64,000 nucleotides of DNA. Source: Chryseobacterium indologenes (GTDB lineage: Bacteria; Bacteroidota; Bacteroidia; Flavobacteriales; Weeksellaceae). The notes beneath the pieces were generated by a model, which was given only the letters and a program-made list of their open reading frames with translations, ran no database searches and had not been told where the DNA came from. This document shows, piece by piece, positions 16,109 to 25,859 of this stretch (the stretch's first letter is position 1; every line of letters starts with the position of its first letter). The DNA lies in assembly GCF_002025665.1 (NCBI RefSeq), contig NZ_CP018786.1, forward strand, positions 1,550,001-1,614,000, read 5' to 3'. Both the position numbers and the translations under genes were made by a program.

Positions 16109-18469
16109 ATGTTAATCTATAGACTAAAAAACTATTTTTTCCTTTTTTCTTTTTTATTGATTTCTGCTTCTGCATTTTCTCAAACGAGGCCTGTCAGAAA
16201 ATCAGAAAAGATAAAACCTTCTGCTGCAGCTCTCAGGGCCGGAGCATTCATTGATGTGAATGTACCTCCTTATACGCCTTCAAACTATACGCCAGAGCAG
16301 TTGGTAAAGAATATTTTGATCAATGGAGGGACTAACTGTACAACAGCCAATGTTACCAACGTTACAGTATCTCCTAATCATGAAGTAGGCAACAGCAACA
16401 GATTCTGGGGATATTTTCATAAAGGAACAACCAATTTTCCTTTTACGGACGGGATTGTCCTGACTACAGGATATGCTTCCGAAGCAGGTAATAATTATGT
16501 ATCTGCGGTTGGACAATCAGTGGGAACAGGAAGTGATGCGGATCTTGTAGCAGCTACCGGAGCCAATGTCAGCTTAACGGATGCAGTAGCTCTTGAATTT
16601 GATTTCGTCCCGAATTCAAACCAGGTGAAATTTAACTATATATTCGTTTCTGATGAATATACTTCCAATTATCCTTGCTTGGGTTATTCCGATGCCTTTG
16701 CCCTTTTATTAAAGAAAGTTGGAGATCCTACCTATACGAACCTGGCTGTATTGCCCGGAGGTGCAGGACCTGTAAGTGCAACCAATATTGTTCCTGCAGG
16801 AAATGGATTCAGCTGTGGGCCTATCAATGCAACTTTTTTTGGAGCTTTAGCGAACCCGCATCTGATTATTAATTATTTTGGAAGAACAACACCTTTAACC
16901 GCTGTTGCAGATGTAATTCCAGGGCAGACATATCATTTTAAAATGGTATTGGCAGATGCAAAAGACCCTTCCCATGACTCTGCAGTTTTCTTGGAAGGAG
17001 GATCTTTTGACGTTGGAATTAAAATTGTAGATGAAGCTGGAGTAGTTTTACCAGGCACCATCAACATGTGTGATAATACTCCGAAACAGTTAAAAGCACA
17101 GGTAGCAGCAATTCCAGGGATGACTTATCAGTGGTATAAAGATGGAGTAGCTATTCCAGGGGCAACCAGTGCTGTGTATGTAGCTACCCAACCGGGAGTT
17201 TATACGGTAAAAGTAATGGTTCCGGGGAATCAGTGTCCAAGTGAAGCTACTATTACCATTATCGGAGGAACGAGCCCTACCGTACAGAATGCTGAACTTA
17301 AACTCTGTACAACACCTGCAATTACCAGTTTTAATCTGGAAACAGCAAAACCTTTGATCAGTACAACGCAGGGAGCCGTATTCCGTTTTTATGCAAATCA
17401 GGCTGATGCACAAGCTCAAAATAACAGCTACATCACCAATCTGACCAGCTACGCAGGAACAGATGGACAAATATTATATGTACTGGTTTCAAATGGAGCT
17501 TTCTGTAGTAAGATTGCAACATTAACTTTAAGAAAAGAAGAGACACCAACGGCTTTACTTACCGCACCAAGATTGAAAATCTGTGCCGGAGAATCTGTAT
17601 TGCTTACAGCTACAGGTGGAGTAACATACCAGTGGAGTGATTCTGCAAGTACCACCGGAGGAATAAGAACCGTAAGCCCTACTCAGACTACCACCTATAC
17701 TGTATATGCTATCGGAGCTCAGGGATGTAAATCTCTTCAGCCGGCACGTATTACCATTGAAGTAGTACCGGCCATTGTTTCAAACTTAAAAGGTGGCCAC
17801 ATCTGTCAGGGTGATAAAATTGTTCTGGATGCAGGTTCAGGTCCCGGATATACTTATCAATGGAGTTCTGGTGAAACAAGTCAGAGCATTACAGTAGCTA
17901 CTCCTGGAGAATATTCGGTAACGATCAGTAACGGAGTTTGTTCAAAAGAGTTCAAAACTCAGGTTATTAAAGCCGTAATCCCTGAAGTAATAAAAGTAGA
18001 TTATAGTGAGAATGGAGTTATGATTGTTACAGCAAGCAATCCAAGTAACGGTATCCTTGAATATTCAGTAGATAACGGAGTTACATGGCAGTCTTCAAAT
18101 GTGTTTAATAATGTGCCTAAAAATAAAGTCATTTCGATCAGAGTTAGGGTTAAATTTACCAGCTGTGTAGGTTTTCTTGAATTCTTTACATTCGTGATGA
18201 AAAATGTAATTACTCCAAACGGTGATAATATTAATGATGTCATTGATTTCAGCGGTGTGGTTAACTATAAAGATTTCAGCGGACAGGTTTTCGACCGATA
18301 TGGAAGAGAAGTGTTCAAAGCAGCGAAGATTAATCCATATTGGGACGGATATTTCCAGGGCAAAAAGCTTCCTACTTCTACCTATTGGTATCAGGTAACC
18401 TTCGAAGATCCTGCAAGTAAAGAACTTACTGTAAAAACAGGATGGATATTACTTAAAAATATAGAATAA
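16109..18469 (+). CDS. Choice-of-anchor L surface protein, T9SS type B (paralog 1)
   Basis: A 786-residue secreted protein. A signal peptide (about 1-25, ending SASAFSQ) is followed by a choice-of-anchor L domain (about 60-300): WGYFHKGTTNFPFTDGIVL, EFDFVPNS, FVSDEYTSNYPC, VLPGGAGPVS, PGQTYHFKMVLAD. Next come Ig-like/PKD-like modules with YQWYKDG and LKICAGESVLLTATGG. The last 90 residues are a type B gliding-motility-associated sorting domain (VITPNGDNINDVIDF, VFDRYGREVF, PTSTYWYQVTF, GWILLKN), which directs export through T9SS. First of three tandem paralogs, each with its own promoter and terminator. Probable role: adhesin or surface display (inference). Confidence 0.9.
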   Translation: MLIYRLKNYFFLFSFLLISASAFSQTRPVRKSEKIKPSAAALRAGAFIDVNVPPYTPSNYTPEQLVKNILINGGTNCTTANVTNVTVSPNHEVGNSNRFWGYFHKGTTNFPFTDGIVLTTGYASEAGNNYVSAVGQSVGTGSDADLVAATGANVSLTDAVALEFDFVPNSNQVKFNYIFVSDEYTSNYPCLGYSDAFALLLKKVGDPTYTNLAVLPGGAGPVSATNIVPAGNGFSCGPINATFFGALANPHLIINYFGRTTPLTAVADVIPGQTYHFKMVLADAKDPSHDSAVFLEGGSFDVGIKIVDEAGVVLPGTINMCDNTPKQLKAQVAAIPGMTYQWYKDGVAIPGATSAVYVATQPGVYTVKVMVPGNQCPSEATITIIGGTSPTVQNAELKLCTTPAITSFNLETAKPLISTTQGAVFRFYANQADAQAQNNSYITNLTSYAGTDGQILYVLVSNGAFCSKIATLTLRKEETPTALLTAPRLKICAGESVLLTATGGVTYQWSDSASTTGGIRTVSPTQTTTYTVYAIGAQGCKSLQPARITIEVVPAIVSNLKGGHICQGDKIVLDAGSGPGYTYQWSSGETSQSITVATPGEYSVTISNGVCSKEFKTQVIKAVIPEVIKVDYSENGVMIVTASNPSNGILEYSVDNGVTWQSSNVFNNVPKNKVISIRVRVKFTSCVGFLEFFTFVMKNVITPNGDNINDVIDFSGVVNYKDFSGQVFDRYGREVFKAAKINPYWDGYFQGKKLPTSTYWYQVTFEDPASKELTVKTGWILLKNIE

Positions 18470-18485
18470 TTTTAAACTATAACTG

Positions 18486-18517
18486 AAAGACTGACTATTT
18501 CGTCAGTCTTTTTTTAT
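18486..18517 (+). terminator. Terminator after paralog 1
   Basis: AAAGACTGAC and GTCAGTCTTT arms with a 6-nt loop and a T run. Confidence 0.9.
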
Positions 18518-18590
18518 TATTTTAAAATAAACAGAGTTGATATTCTAATATAAATAAATTTGCGTTAGTAATAATGTAAATTGTGTTAAC

Positions 18591-18622
18591 TTGAATTTCA
18601 ATCAAAAAAAATAGTATTTTTG
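18591..18622 (+). promoter_or_regulatory. Promoter of paralog 2
   Basis: TTG at 18591-18593, a 21-nt spacer and TATTTTTG at 18615-18622, followed 17 nt later by the ATG. Confidence 0.75.
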
Positions 18623-18638
18623 TTCAAAATAATATAAA

Positions 18639-21600
18639 ATGTTAAATAGGAGGAGAGGAAATTTATTTTTAGCGTTATTTTTAGCTTTCATGGGGAACTT
18701 TATTTGGGCTCAAAATAAAGGAAGGGTAGAAATTGCTGCAAAACCTAAAGCTGCTTCTTTGAGGGCAGGTGTTTTTATAGATGTAAACGCACCTAGTTAC
18801 CCGGAATCCGGCTATCCTATAACCCAACTTATAAATGATGTACTTATATCCGGAGGTAGCACTTGTACCAGCTCAACGGTAAGCAATGTGACAGTTTCTC
18901 CAAACGTGTCTGCTACCAGTCAGAACCGAAGCTGGGGATATTTTAATAAATCAAATACCAACTTTCCTTTCAGTAAAGGGATTATACTTTCAACCGGATA
19001 TGCCAATAAAGCAGGGAATACTTTTCAAGGAACTTTAAGTGATGATCTTGGAACCGGAGGAGATGTAGATCTTGCGAACGCTTTAGGGATTGCTAACAAT
19101 AACCTGACCAATGCAACCTCTATAGAGTTTGACTTTGTAGCTGCTTCTACTGAAATTACTTTCAGGTATTTATTTGCTTCTAAAGAATATCAGCAAAACT
19201 TTCCATGTACTATTACAGATGGTTTCGCTTTGCTGTTAAAAAAATCCACTGATCCTACTTATACCAATCTTGCAGTGCTTCCGGGAGGAGCCGGACCTGT
19301 AAGTGTAACGAATATTCACCCACAATATCAAAACTGTGGGCCTAAAAATGAAGCTTATTACGGAGGAACCAATACCGCTCAGATTGAAACTAATTTTAAT
19401 GGGCGTACCATTCCTCTTACTGCTAAAGCAACCGTAATTCCAGGACAAACCTATCATTTTAAAATTGTGCTGGCGGATTATCAGGATCCAAATTTTGATT
19501 CAGCTGTATTTCTTGAAGCCGGATCATTCGATATCGGGGTGAAAATTCTTGATCCGGCAGGTGTACAGCTTCCTGGATCTGTAAATATGTGTGATAACAC
19601 GCCACAGACTTTTACAGCTTCTGTTCAGGGACCCAATATTACCTACCAGTGGTATTTAGGTACTAATGCGATTCCAGGTGCTACAAATGCAAGTTATACT
19701 GCAACACAGCCAGGGGTATATACCGTTAAGGTTTTCATTCAGGGAAATACCTGTCCGGGAGAAGCCACGATCACTGTGGTAGGTGGGACGTCTCCTACAG
19801 TACAGAATGCTACATTGACAGCCTGTTATGCTGCGGGAAATGCAACTTTTAATTTAACATCAGCACAAGCTTCAATAAGTACCACACCGGGAGCTGTGTT
19901 TACCTATTATACCACATTGGCGGATGCTAATGCAGGAAATGCAAACACAATTCCTAATCCAACAGCTCATCAGAGTGCAGGTGGAACAGTGTACGTAAGA
20001 GTAGCAAACGGTTTCTGTGCAAAAGTAGCACAACTCCAATTGGTAAAAGCGCCACAAATGACGCCTACTATTGCTCCTCCGGCTGTACTTACCTGTGCTA
20101 ACTCTCAGACTACACTGGATGCGTCAGCCTCTGTTTATCCGGCAGGAGCTACTTTCAACTGGACAACTACAGGAGGAAATATTGTTTCAGGAGGAACTAC
20201 TTTAAACCCTGTTATTAATGCAGCAGGAACATATACTTTAACGATTACAAAAGTTTATCAGCCTGGAAATATCAGTTGTACAGCTGTAGGAACTGTAACC
20301 GTAACAGGAAACAGTGCTCCACCAGTTACCGGGCTTACAGCAAGCAAAATAAAAATCTGTAAAGGAGATTCTGTAACACTTACCGCTTCAGGCGGAGCTA
20401 CCTATAACTGGGGTAATGGTCTTACAGGAAATGGAAGTACACAAGTTGTTTCGCCTACTGTTACCACTACTTATACCGTAACAGCAGTAGGCGCAAATGG
20501 TTGTGTCTCTCAAAACCCTGCAACGATAACAATAGAAGTTTCAGAACCTTTTACAGCACAAAATGCAACACTTCATAAGTGTTATCAGCCAGGATTAACA
20601 TATAATCTTACAGAAGCTCAGCCTCAGATTACAACTACTACAGGCGTTACTTTTACCTACTATATCAATCAGGCTGATGCTAACGCTGCTAATGGAAACT
20701 TTATTGCAACACCTACAACATATACACCTCCAGGAGGAAGCCAGACTATTTATGTGTTAGTAAGCAATGGAGGTTGTAGCTATGTCGTATCTCTGCAATT
20801 ATTAAGCACAGCCCAAACTACTCTTACCATTGCTGCACCACAAACAATTACCTGTACAACTCCTCAGATTACTATCAATGCTTCGACATCTGTTGTGCCT
20901 GCAGGATCTACAATTGCATGGACAACAACCGGAGGAACTATTGTTTCAGGAGGCAATACCCTTACACCTGTTGTAAGCGCTGGGGGAACTTATACTTTAA
21001 CGGTTACTAACATATCACAACCAGGAAACCTGAGCTGTACGTTTACTGCTACAGTAACAGTTCAGGAAGATAAAGTACAACCGGTTGCTACATTGGTTTC
21101 TTCACAACCTCGTATTTGTGTGGGAGAATCTGTAACACTAACTGCTTCCGGAGGGGTAACCTATAACTGGGGCAATGGTCTTACAGGAAATGGAAATACT
21201 CAAGTGGTTTCACCTACTACAACTACTGTATATACGGTATTTGCAGTTGGAGCTAATGGGTGTATTTCTGCAACGCCAGCAACTGTTACAGTTCAGGTAG
21301 GTCCACCAATAGCAGGTCTTACCGCATCTAAATTAAAAATTTGCGAAGGTGAATCTGTAACATTAACTGCTACAGGAGGAATCACTTATAACTGGGTAGG
21401 CCTTACAGGAAACGGAAACACACAGGTAGTTACGCCTACTGTAACAACAGAATATTCAGTATATGCATTAGGAGGAAACGGATGTAGCTCTGTGAATCCG
21501 GCTAAAGTTACTATTGAAGTAGTTCCGGCGATCGTTTCTACATTAAAAGATGTATTTGTTTGCGCTGGAGATAAAGGAACTCTGGATGCCGGGGCAGGAC

Positions 21601-22223
21601 CCAACTATACTTATGTATGGAGTACAGGAGCAACGACTCAAACGATAACGACTAATATTCCAGGAACGTATTCTGTGATAATCAGCAATGGGGTTTGTTC
21701 CAAAACATTCTCTGCACAGCTTATTAATCCTGATCTGCCACAGTTTACCAATATTGTTTATGATAACCATATTCTTACACTTACGGCAAGTAATCCTACA
21801 GGTGGAACTTTAGAATATTCTATAGATGGAGGATTGACATGGCAGTCATCCAATGTATTTACAGGTATTTTGAATAATACGATGTATTCTGTAATGGTAA
21901 GAGTGAAAGGTGCAAAATGTGGTACTTCTCTGGATTACTTTACATTTATTATCAGCAATGCCATTACTCCTAATATGGATGGAGTAAATGATACAATCGA
22001 CTTCACTGGAATAAGCGGATACAAAGACTTCGCAGCTTCAATTTTCGACCGATATGGAGCGGAAGTATTCAAAGCAAGCAAAGGTAATGTTATATGGACA
22101 GGATCTTTAAAAGGAATCAATCTTCCTACTGCTACTTATTGGTACAGGGTACAATGGGAAAATCCGGCAAGCAAAAAAATGGAACAACGCTCCGGTTGGA
22201 TTCTCTTAAAGAACAGAAACTAG
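18639..22223 (+). CDS. Choice-of-anchor L surface protein, T9SS type B (paralog 2, expanded)
   Basis: A 1194-residue version of the same protein. Signal peptide (to about FIWAQ), choice-of-anchor L domain (WGYFNKSNTNFPFSKGIIL, EFDFVAAS, VLPGGAGPVS), Ig-like modules and the C-terminal type B sorting domain (ITPNMDGVNDTIDF, IFDRYGAEVF, GWILLKN). The extra length compared with its neighbours comes from internal duplication. The ICxGESVTLTAxGG module occurs three times instead of once, and a second module with AWTTTGGTIVSGG-type sequence occurs twice. It is flanked by its own promoter and terminator. Likely a cell-surface or secreted adhesive protein (inference). Confidence 0.9.
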   Translation: MLNRRRGNLFLALFLAFMGNFIWAQNKGRVEIAAKPKAASLRAGVFIDVNAPSYPESGYPITQLINDVLISGGSTCTSSTVSNVTVSPNVSATSQNRSWGYFNKSNTNFPFSKGIILSTGYANKAGNTFQGTLSDDLGTGGDVDLANALGIANNNLTNATSIEFDFVAASTEITFRYLFASKEYQQNFPCTITDGFALLLKKSTDPTYTNLAVLPGGAGPVSVTNIHPQYQNCGPKNEAYYGGTNTAQIETNFNGRTIPLTAKATVIPGQTYHFKIVLADYQDPNFDSAVFLEAGSFDIGVKILDPAGVQLPGSVNMCDNTPQTFTASVQGPNITYQWYLGTNAIPGATNASYTATQPGVYTVKVFIQGNTCPGEATITVVGGTSPTVQNATLTACYAAGNATFNLTSAQASISTTPGAVFTYYTTLADANAGNANTIPNPTAHQSAGGTVYVRVANGFCAKVAQLQLVKAPQMTPTIAPPAVLTCANSQTTLDASASVYPAGATFNWTTTGGNIVSGGTTLNPVINAAGTYTLTITKVYQPGNISCTAVGTVTVTGNSAPPVTGLTASKIKICKGDSVTLTASGGATYNWGNGLTGNGSTQVVSPTVTTTYTVTAVGANGCVSQNPATITIEVSEPFTAQNATLHKCYQPGLTYNLTEAQPQITTTTGVTFTYYINQADANAANGNFIATPTTYTPPGGSQTIYVLVSNGGCSYVVSLQLLSTAQTTLTIAAPQTITCTTPQITINASTSVVPAGSTIAWTTTGGTIVSGGNTLTPVVSAGGTYTLTVTNISQPGNLSCTFTATVTVQEDKVQPVATLVSSQPRICVGESVTLTASGGVTYNWGNGLTGNGNTQVVSPTTTTVYTVFAVGANGCISATPATVTVQVGPPIAGLTASKLKICEGESVTLTATGGITYNWVGLTGNGNTQVVTPTVTTEYSVYALGGNGCSSVNPAKVTIEVVPAIVSTLKDVFVCAGDKGTLDAGAGPNYTYVWSTGATTQTITTNIPGTYSVIISNGVCSKTFSAQLINPDLPQFTNIVYDNHILTLTASNPTGGTLEYSIDGGLTWQSSNVFTGILNNTMYSVMVRVKGAKCGTSLDYFTFIISNAITPNMDGVNDTIDFTGISGYKDFAASIFDRYGAEVFKASKGNVIWTGSLKGINLPTATYWYRVQWENPASKKMEQRSGWILLKNRN

Positions 22224-22244
22224 ATATTTATTAAGATAAAAATC

Positions 22245-22285
22245 AACAACAAAATCTTTCAGCAATGAAAGATTTTGTTGTTTTT
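22245..22285 (+). terminator. Terminator after paralog 2
   Basis: AACAACAAAATCTTTC and its complement form a 16-bp stem around AGCAAT, ending in T's. Confidence 0.9.
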
Positions 22286-22486
22286 AAGAATAAATATTGT
22301 TGCGTTTTGTGAATTATTTGGAATAGGAGAGGAATATGTTAAAATTTTTTGTAATACAATGCTACCACACCATTTATGATTTGTCCGAATAGGGATTGAT
22401 TAATGAAAATTTACTATAAGAGGTTCTTATTTTGTTTTTTTATGGTAAAAAATATAAATATGTATATGATATATTTAAAAAAAAAT

Positions 22487-22494
22487 TAAATTTG
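22487..22494 (+). promoter_or_regulatory. -7 element of paralog 3
   Basis: TAAATTTG matches TAnnTTTG, 16 nt before the ATG. No clear TTG at -33. The 220 nt before it otherwise hold no gene. Confidence 0.5.
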
Positions 22495-22510
22495 TTGAAA
22501 CAAAAATATT

Positions 22511-24868
22511 ATGAGAAGATATCTACCGCTTTGTTTATTTTTTTTAGTCATCTCGACTTTTTTATTTTCACAGGATCTGCCTCCGCGAAAACACGCAAAA
22601 GAAATTCCTTCAAATCTATCCAGAAGAGCTGGTGTTTTTATTGATGTAAACGCTCCGCAGTATCCTGAAACCGCTTACACTATTGAAAAAATGGTTAAAG
22701 ATGTATTGATCTCATCCGGGACCAATACCTGTCTTACTCCCAATGTAACCAATGTGAAGATTACTCCTAACCACGCTCCAAGTGATGCCGATAGAGCATG
22801 GGGATATTTTCATAAAGCTACAACCAATTTCCCTTTTAAAGACGGGCTTATTCTTTCTACAGGGTATGCAAGAAGAGCTGGTAACACCTTTGAAGGTGGG
22901 CTTAGTGATGTCAACGGTGGAGGATCAGATGCTGACCTTGCACAGGTGATTGGAGTAGTGGAAAGTAGATTGAATGATGCTGTGCTTTTAGAGTTTGATT
23001 TCGTTCCAACAACCTCTCAGATTAAATTTAATTATCTGATCGCCTCAGAAGAATATACAGGCTCATTCCCTTGTACCTTTGCAGATGCATTTGCCATCTT
23101 ATTGAGACCTACTTCAGGTGGACCTTATGTAAATATGGCTGTTCTTCCGGGAGGAGCAGGACCGGTAAGTATTACCAATATCCACCCTGCAATTGCAGGT
23201 AGTTGTGGTGCCGTAAACGAACAATATTTTGCAGGATATAACACAGGGAACGTTGAAACAAATTTTAACGGGAGAACGATTCCATTGACTGCTACGGCAA
23301 CAGTAGTAGCAGGACAGCAATACCACTTCAAAATGGTAATTGCCGATTATAGTGACCACAGTTATGACTCTGCAGTATTCCTTGAAGGTGGATCTTTCAA
23401 TATCGGAGTAGACCTTTTAGATCCTGCAGGAACAAAATTACCTTCAGACATCAATGTATGTGATAATGTACCTCAGGTAATTACAGCTTCTGTAAACGAC
23501 CCTAACCTTGTGTATCAGTGGTTCTATAACGGTACACCAATACCTAATGCAACGACTAATACAATTACTGCAATACAGCCTGGTACTTATACTATCGAAG
23601 TAAGTGTTCCTGGTAATCCTTGTCCGGGTAAAGCTTCCATACAGATTCACGGAGGAACAACACCTTTGGCTCAGGACGCAACATTGCTGCTTTGTACCAC
23701 ACCGGATATTACTACTTTTGATTTAAGTACAATTATGCCTACCATCAGCCCAACGCCAGGAGCTATCTTTAAATTCTACGAAAATCAGGCGGATGCTGTT
23801 GCACAGAATAACAACTATATTCAGACTCCTTTAAACTATAATGGTAACGATGGCCAGATTTTGTATGTTCTGGTTTCCAATGGAGGATTCTGTAGCAAAA
23901 TTGTAGAATTGACGTTGCAGAAAGAAGCAACCCCAACCGCTAAAGTGAAAGCTTCCAGAATAAAAATCTGTCCGGGAGAATCTGTAACCCTTACCGCCGA
24001 AGGAGGAGATACTTATCTTTGGAGCAATTTCATGGGAACAGGGAATATGCAGACCGTTACTCTATATCAAACCACAACATTTACAGTATATGCACTGGGA
24101 GCAAAAGGATGTAAATCTCTGAATCCAGCAACAATTAGAATTGAAGTAACCCCAGAAATTACTTCTACATTAAAAGATGTTGAAATGTGTGTAGGTGATA
24201 TTGTAACGCTGGACGCAGGAGCTGGTGATGGTTACAAATACCTTTGGAGCACAGGTGCTACAACGCAGAAAATTAATGTAAACCAATGGGGTATTTACTC
24301 AGTGGAAATTGATAACGGTATTTGTAAGAAAGTTTTTGAAGCTAAAGTAATGGGAGCAGCAACTCCTTTCGTTACCGCTTTAAATTATGAAAGTATCAAA
24401 AAGTCAGTGACAATTACAGCTGAAAACCCACCAATGAACAATACGCCAAGCACTTTGGAATATTCTATTGACAACGGTATTACATGGCAGGATTCCAATG
24501 TATTTACTAACCTTTTAGATAATACAAACTATACTGTTTTAGTAAGAAGAGTAGGAACACATTGTGTGGGATCTCTTGAATTCTTTACATTGCAGATTAA
24601 CAATATCATTACTCCGAACGAAGATGGAATCAACGATGTACTGGATCTTAAGGCTCTTGGAGACTTTAAAAACTTTACAGGTTCTATATATGACAGATAT
24701 GGAGTGGAAATGTTCAGATTCTCAAAAGAAAATCCTGTATGGGACGGAACAGTAGGTGGTAAGAGACTTCCTACAGCAACATACTGGTATAAGTTCAACT
24801 TTGAGTATCCAAAATCAAAAGCTCAGATGAACTGGTCAGGATGGATCATGCTGAAGAACAGAAACTAA
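22511..24868 (+). CDS. Choice-of-anchor L surface protein, T9SS type B (paralog 3)
   Basis: A 785-residue protein nearly equal in length to paralog 1 and with the same order: signal peptide (about 1-21, ending STFLFSQ), choice-of-anchor L domain (WGYFHKATTNFPFKDGLIL, EFDFVPTT, EEYTGSFPC, VLPGGAGPVS), an Ig-like pair, one ICPGESVTLTAEGG module, and the type B sorting tail (IITPNEDGINDVLDL, IYDRYGVEMF, PTATYWYKFNF, GWIMLKN). Frame, stop and terminator are intact. Function as for the paralogs; substrate or ligand unknown. Confidence 0.9.
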   Translation: MRRYLPLCLFFLVISTFLFSQDLPPRKHAKEIPSNLSRRAGVFIDVNAPQYPETAYTIEKMVKDVLISSGTNTCLTPNVTNVKITPNHAPSDADRAWGYFHKATTNFPFKDGLILSTGYARRAGNTFEGGLSDVNGGGSDADLAQVIGVVESRLNDAVLLEFDFVPTTSQIKFNYLIASEEYTGSFPCTFADAFAILLRPTSGGPYVNMAVLPGGAGPVSITNIHPAIAGSCGAVNEQYFAGYNTGNVETNFNGRTIPLTATATVVAGQQYHFKMVIADYSDHSYDSAVFLEGGSFNIGVDLLDPAGTKLPSDINVCDNVPQVITASVNDPNLVYQWFYNGTPIPNATTNTITAIQPGTYTIEVSVPGNPCPGKASIQIHGGTTPLAQDATLLLCTTPDITTFDLSTIMPTISPTPGAIFKFYENQADAVAQNNNYIQTPLNYNGNDGQILYVLVSNGGFCSKIVELTLQKEATPTAKVKASRIKICPGESVTLTAEGGDTYLWSNFMGTGNMQTVTLYQTTTFTVYALGAKGCKSLNPATIRIEVTPEITSTLKDVEMCVGDIVTLDAGAGDGYKYLWSTGATTQKINVNQWGIYSVEIDNGICKKVFEAKVMGAATPFVTALNYESIKKSVTITAENPPMNNTPSTLEYSIDNGITWQDSNVFTNLLDNTNYTVLVRRVGTHCVGSLEFFTLQINNIITPNEDGINDVLDLKALGDFKNFTGSIYDRYGVEMFRFSKENPVWDGTVGGKRLPTATYWYKFNFEYPKSKAQMNWSGWIMLKNRN

Positions 24869-24888
24869 AATTGATAATGTACTATAAA

Positions 24889-24924
24889 AGAAAGCCTTTC
24901 GAATTTATTTGAAAGGCTTTCTAC
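24889..24924 (+). terminator. Terminator after paralog 3
   Basis: AGAAAGCCTTTC and GAAAGGCTTTCT form a 12-bp stem with a 10-nt loop. Confidence 0.85.
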
Positions 24925-24956
24925 TTTTAACGAATAAGATTATTGTATTTTATTCA

Positions 24957-24985
24957 ACAAAAAAGCTCCTGATAGAGGAGCTTTT
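24957..24985 (-). terminator. Terminator of the rsmA gene
   Basis: AAAAGCTCCT and AGGAGCTTTT arms; the T run on the minus strand follows the rsmA gene. Confidence 0.8.
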
Positions 24986-24997
24986 ACAATAATTGTC

Positions 24998-25768
24998 TTA
25001 TTGATTTTCTTTCCAGAGATTCGCAAAGTGTATAAAATCTGCTACACTTAGTTCTTCCGCTCTCTTATCTAAAAATTCATGTCCTTTTAAGGCTTCAGGA
25101 ATGTTTAATGATTTCAGAGCATTAGACAGCTTTTTTCTTCTTTGGTTGAAGCCTGTTTTTACAATCTGCTTAAACAGAACCTCATTGCCTGCAAGTCCTT
25201 CCTTAGGATTTCTTGTAAGTCTGATGACTCCCGATTTTACTTTTGGTGGAGGATTGAAGACGTTCTCATGTACCGTAAACATATAAGATACATCATAATA
25301 AGCCTGTATCAGAACAGAAAGAATACCGTAATCTTTAGTTCTCGGAACAGCAGCCGTTCTTTCAGCAACCTCTTTCTGGAACATTCCCACCATTTCCGGG
25401 ATCAATTGGTAATGATCTACAATCTGAAACAGAATCTGTGACGAAATGTTATAAGGGAAATTTCCAATGATAGCAATCTGATCGTCTTTGATAAAACTGA
25501 AATCCTGCTTCAGGAAATCTCCTACAAAAGTCTCTTCCGTTACTTTTGTATAATTGTTTTTCAGGTATTCAATAGATTCTGTGTCTATTTCGGCAAGATA
25601 AATGTTCTGATCCTTTTCAAGAAGATATTTGGTAAGAACTCCCATTCCGGGACCTACTTCCATGATGTTGTTATAGTTCTCAAAACTAAGACCTTCTACG
25701 ATTTTTCTTGCGATATTTTCATCTGTCAGGAAGTGCTGTCCAAGATGTTTTTTTGCTTTTACACTCAA
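24998..25768 (-). CDS. rsmA: 16S rRNA (adenine1518/1519-N6)-dimethyltransferase
   Basis: A 256-residue SAM-dependent RsmA/KsgA enzyme that dimethylates two adjacent adenines in the 3'-terminal hairpin of 16S rRNA during small-subunit assembly. It starts with KKHLGQHFLTDENIA, has the SAM motif MEVGPGMGVLT, and the catalytic motif NFPYNISSQ (the N-x-P-Y motif of N6-adenine methyltransferases). The C-terminal helical part includes FNQRRKKLSNAL. Length is typical. It is divergent from ftsX. Confidence 0.95.
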   Translation of the reverse strand: MSVKAKKHLGQHFLTDENIARKIVEGLSFENYNNIMEVGPGMGVLTKYLLEKDQNIYLAEIDTESIEYLKNNYTKVTEETFVGDFLKQDFSFIKDDQIAIIGNFPYNISSQILFQIVDHYQLIPEMVGMFQKEVAERTAAVPRTKDYGILSVLIQAYYDVSYMFTVHENVFNPPPKVKSGVIRLTRNPKEGLAGNEVLFKQIVKTGFNQRRKKLSNALKSLNIPEALKGHEFLDKRAEELSVADFIHFANLWKENQ

Positions 25769-25859
25769 AGTTTTTTATGATTTTATTAACAGTGATTTTC
25801 TTTATTTCGTCCCAAATTTCGGAAGATTTTTTCTATTTTAGCCAAAAATTTTAATATTA

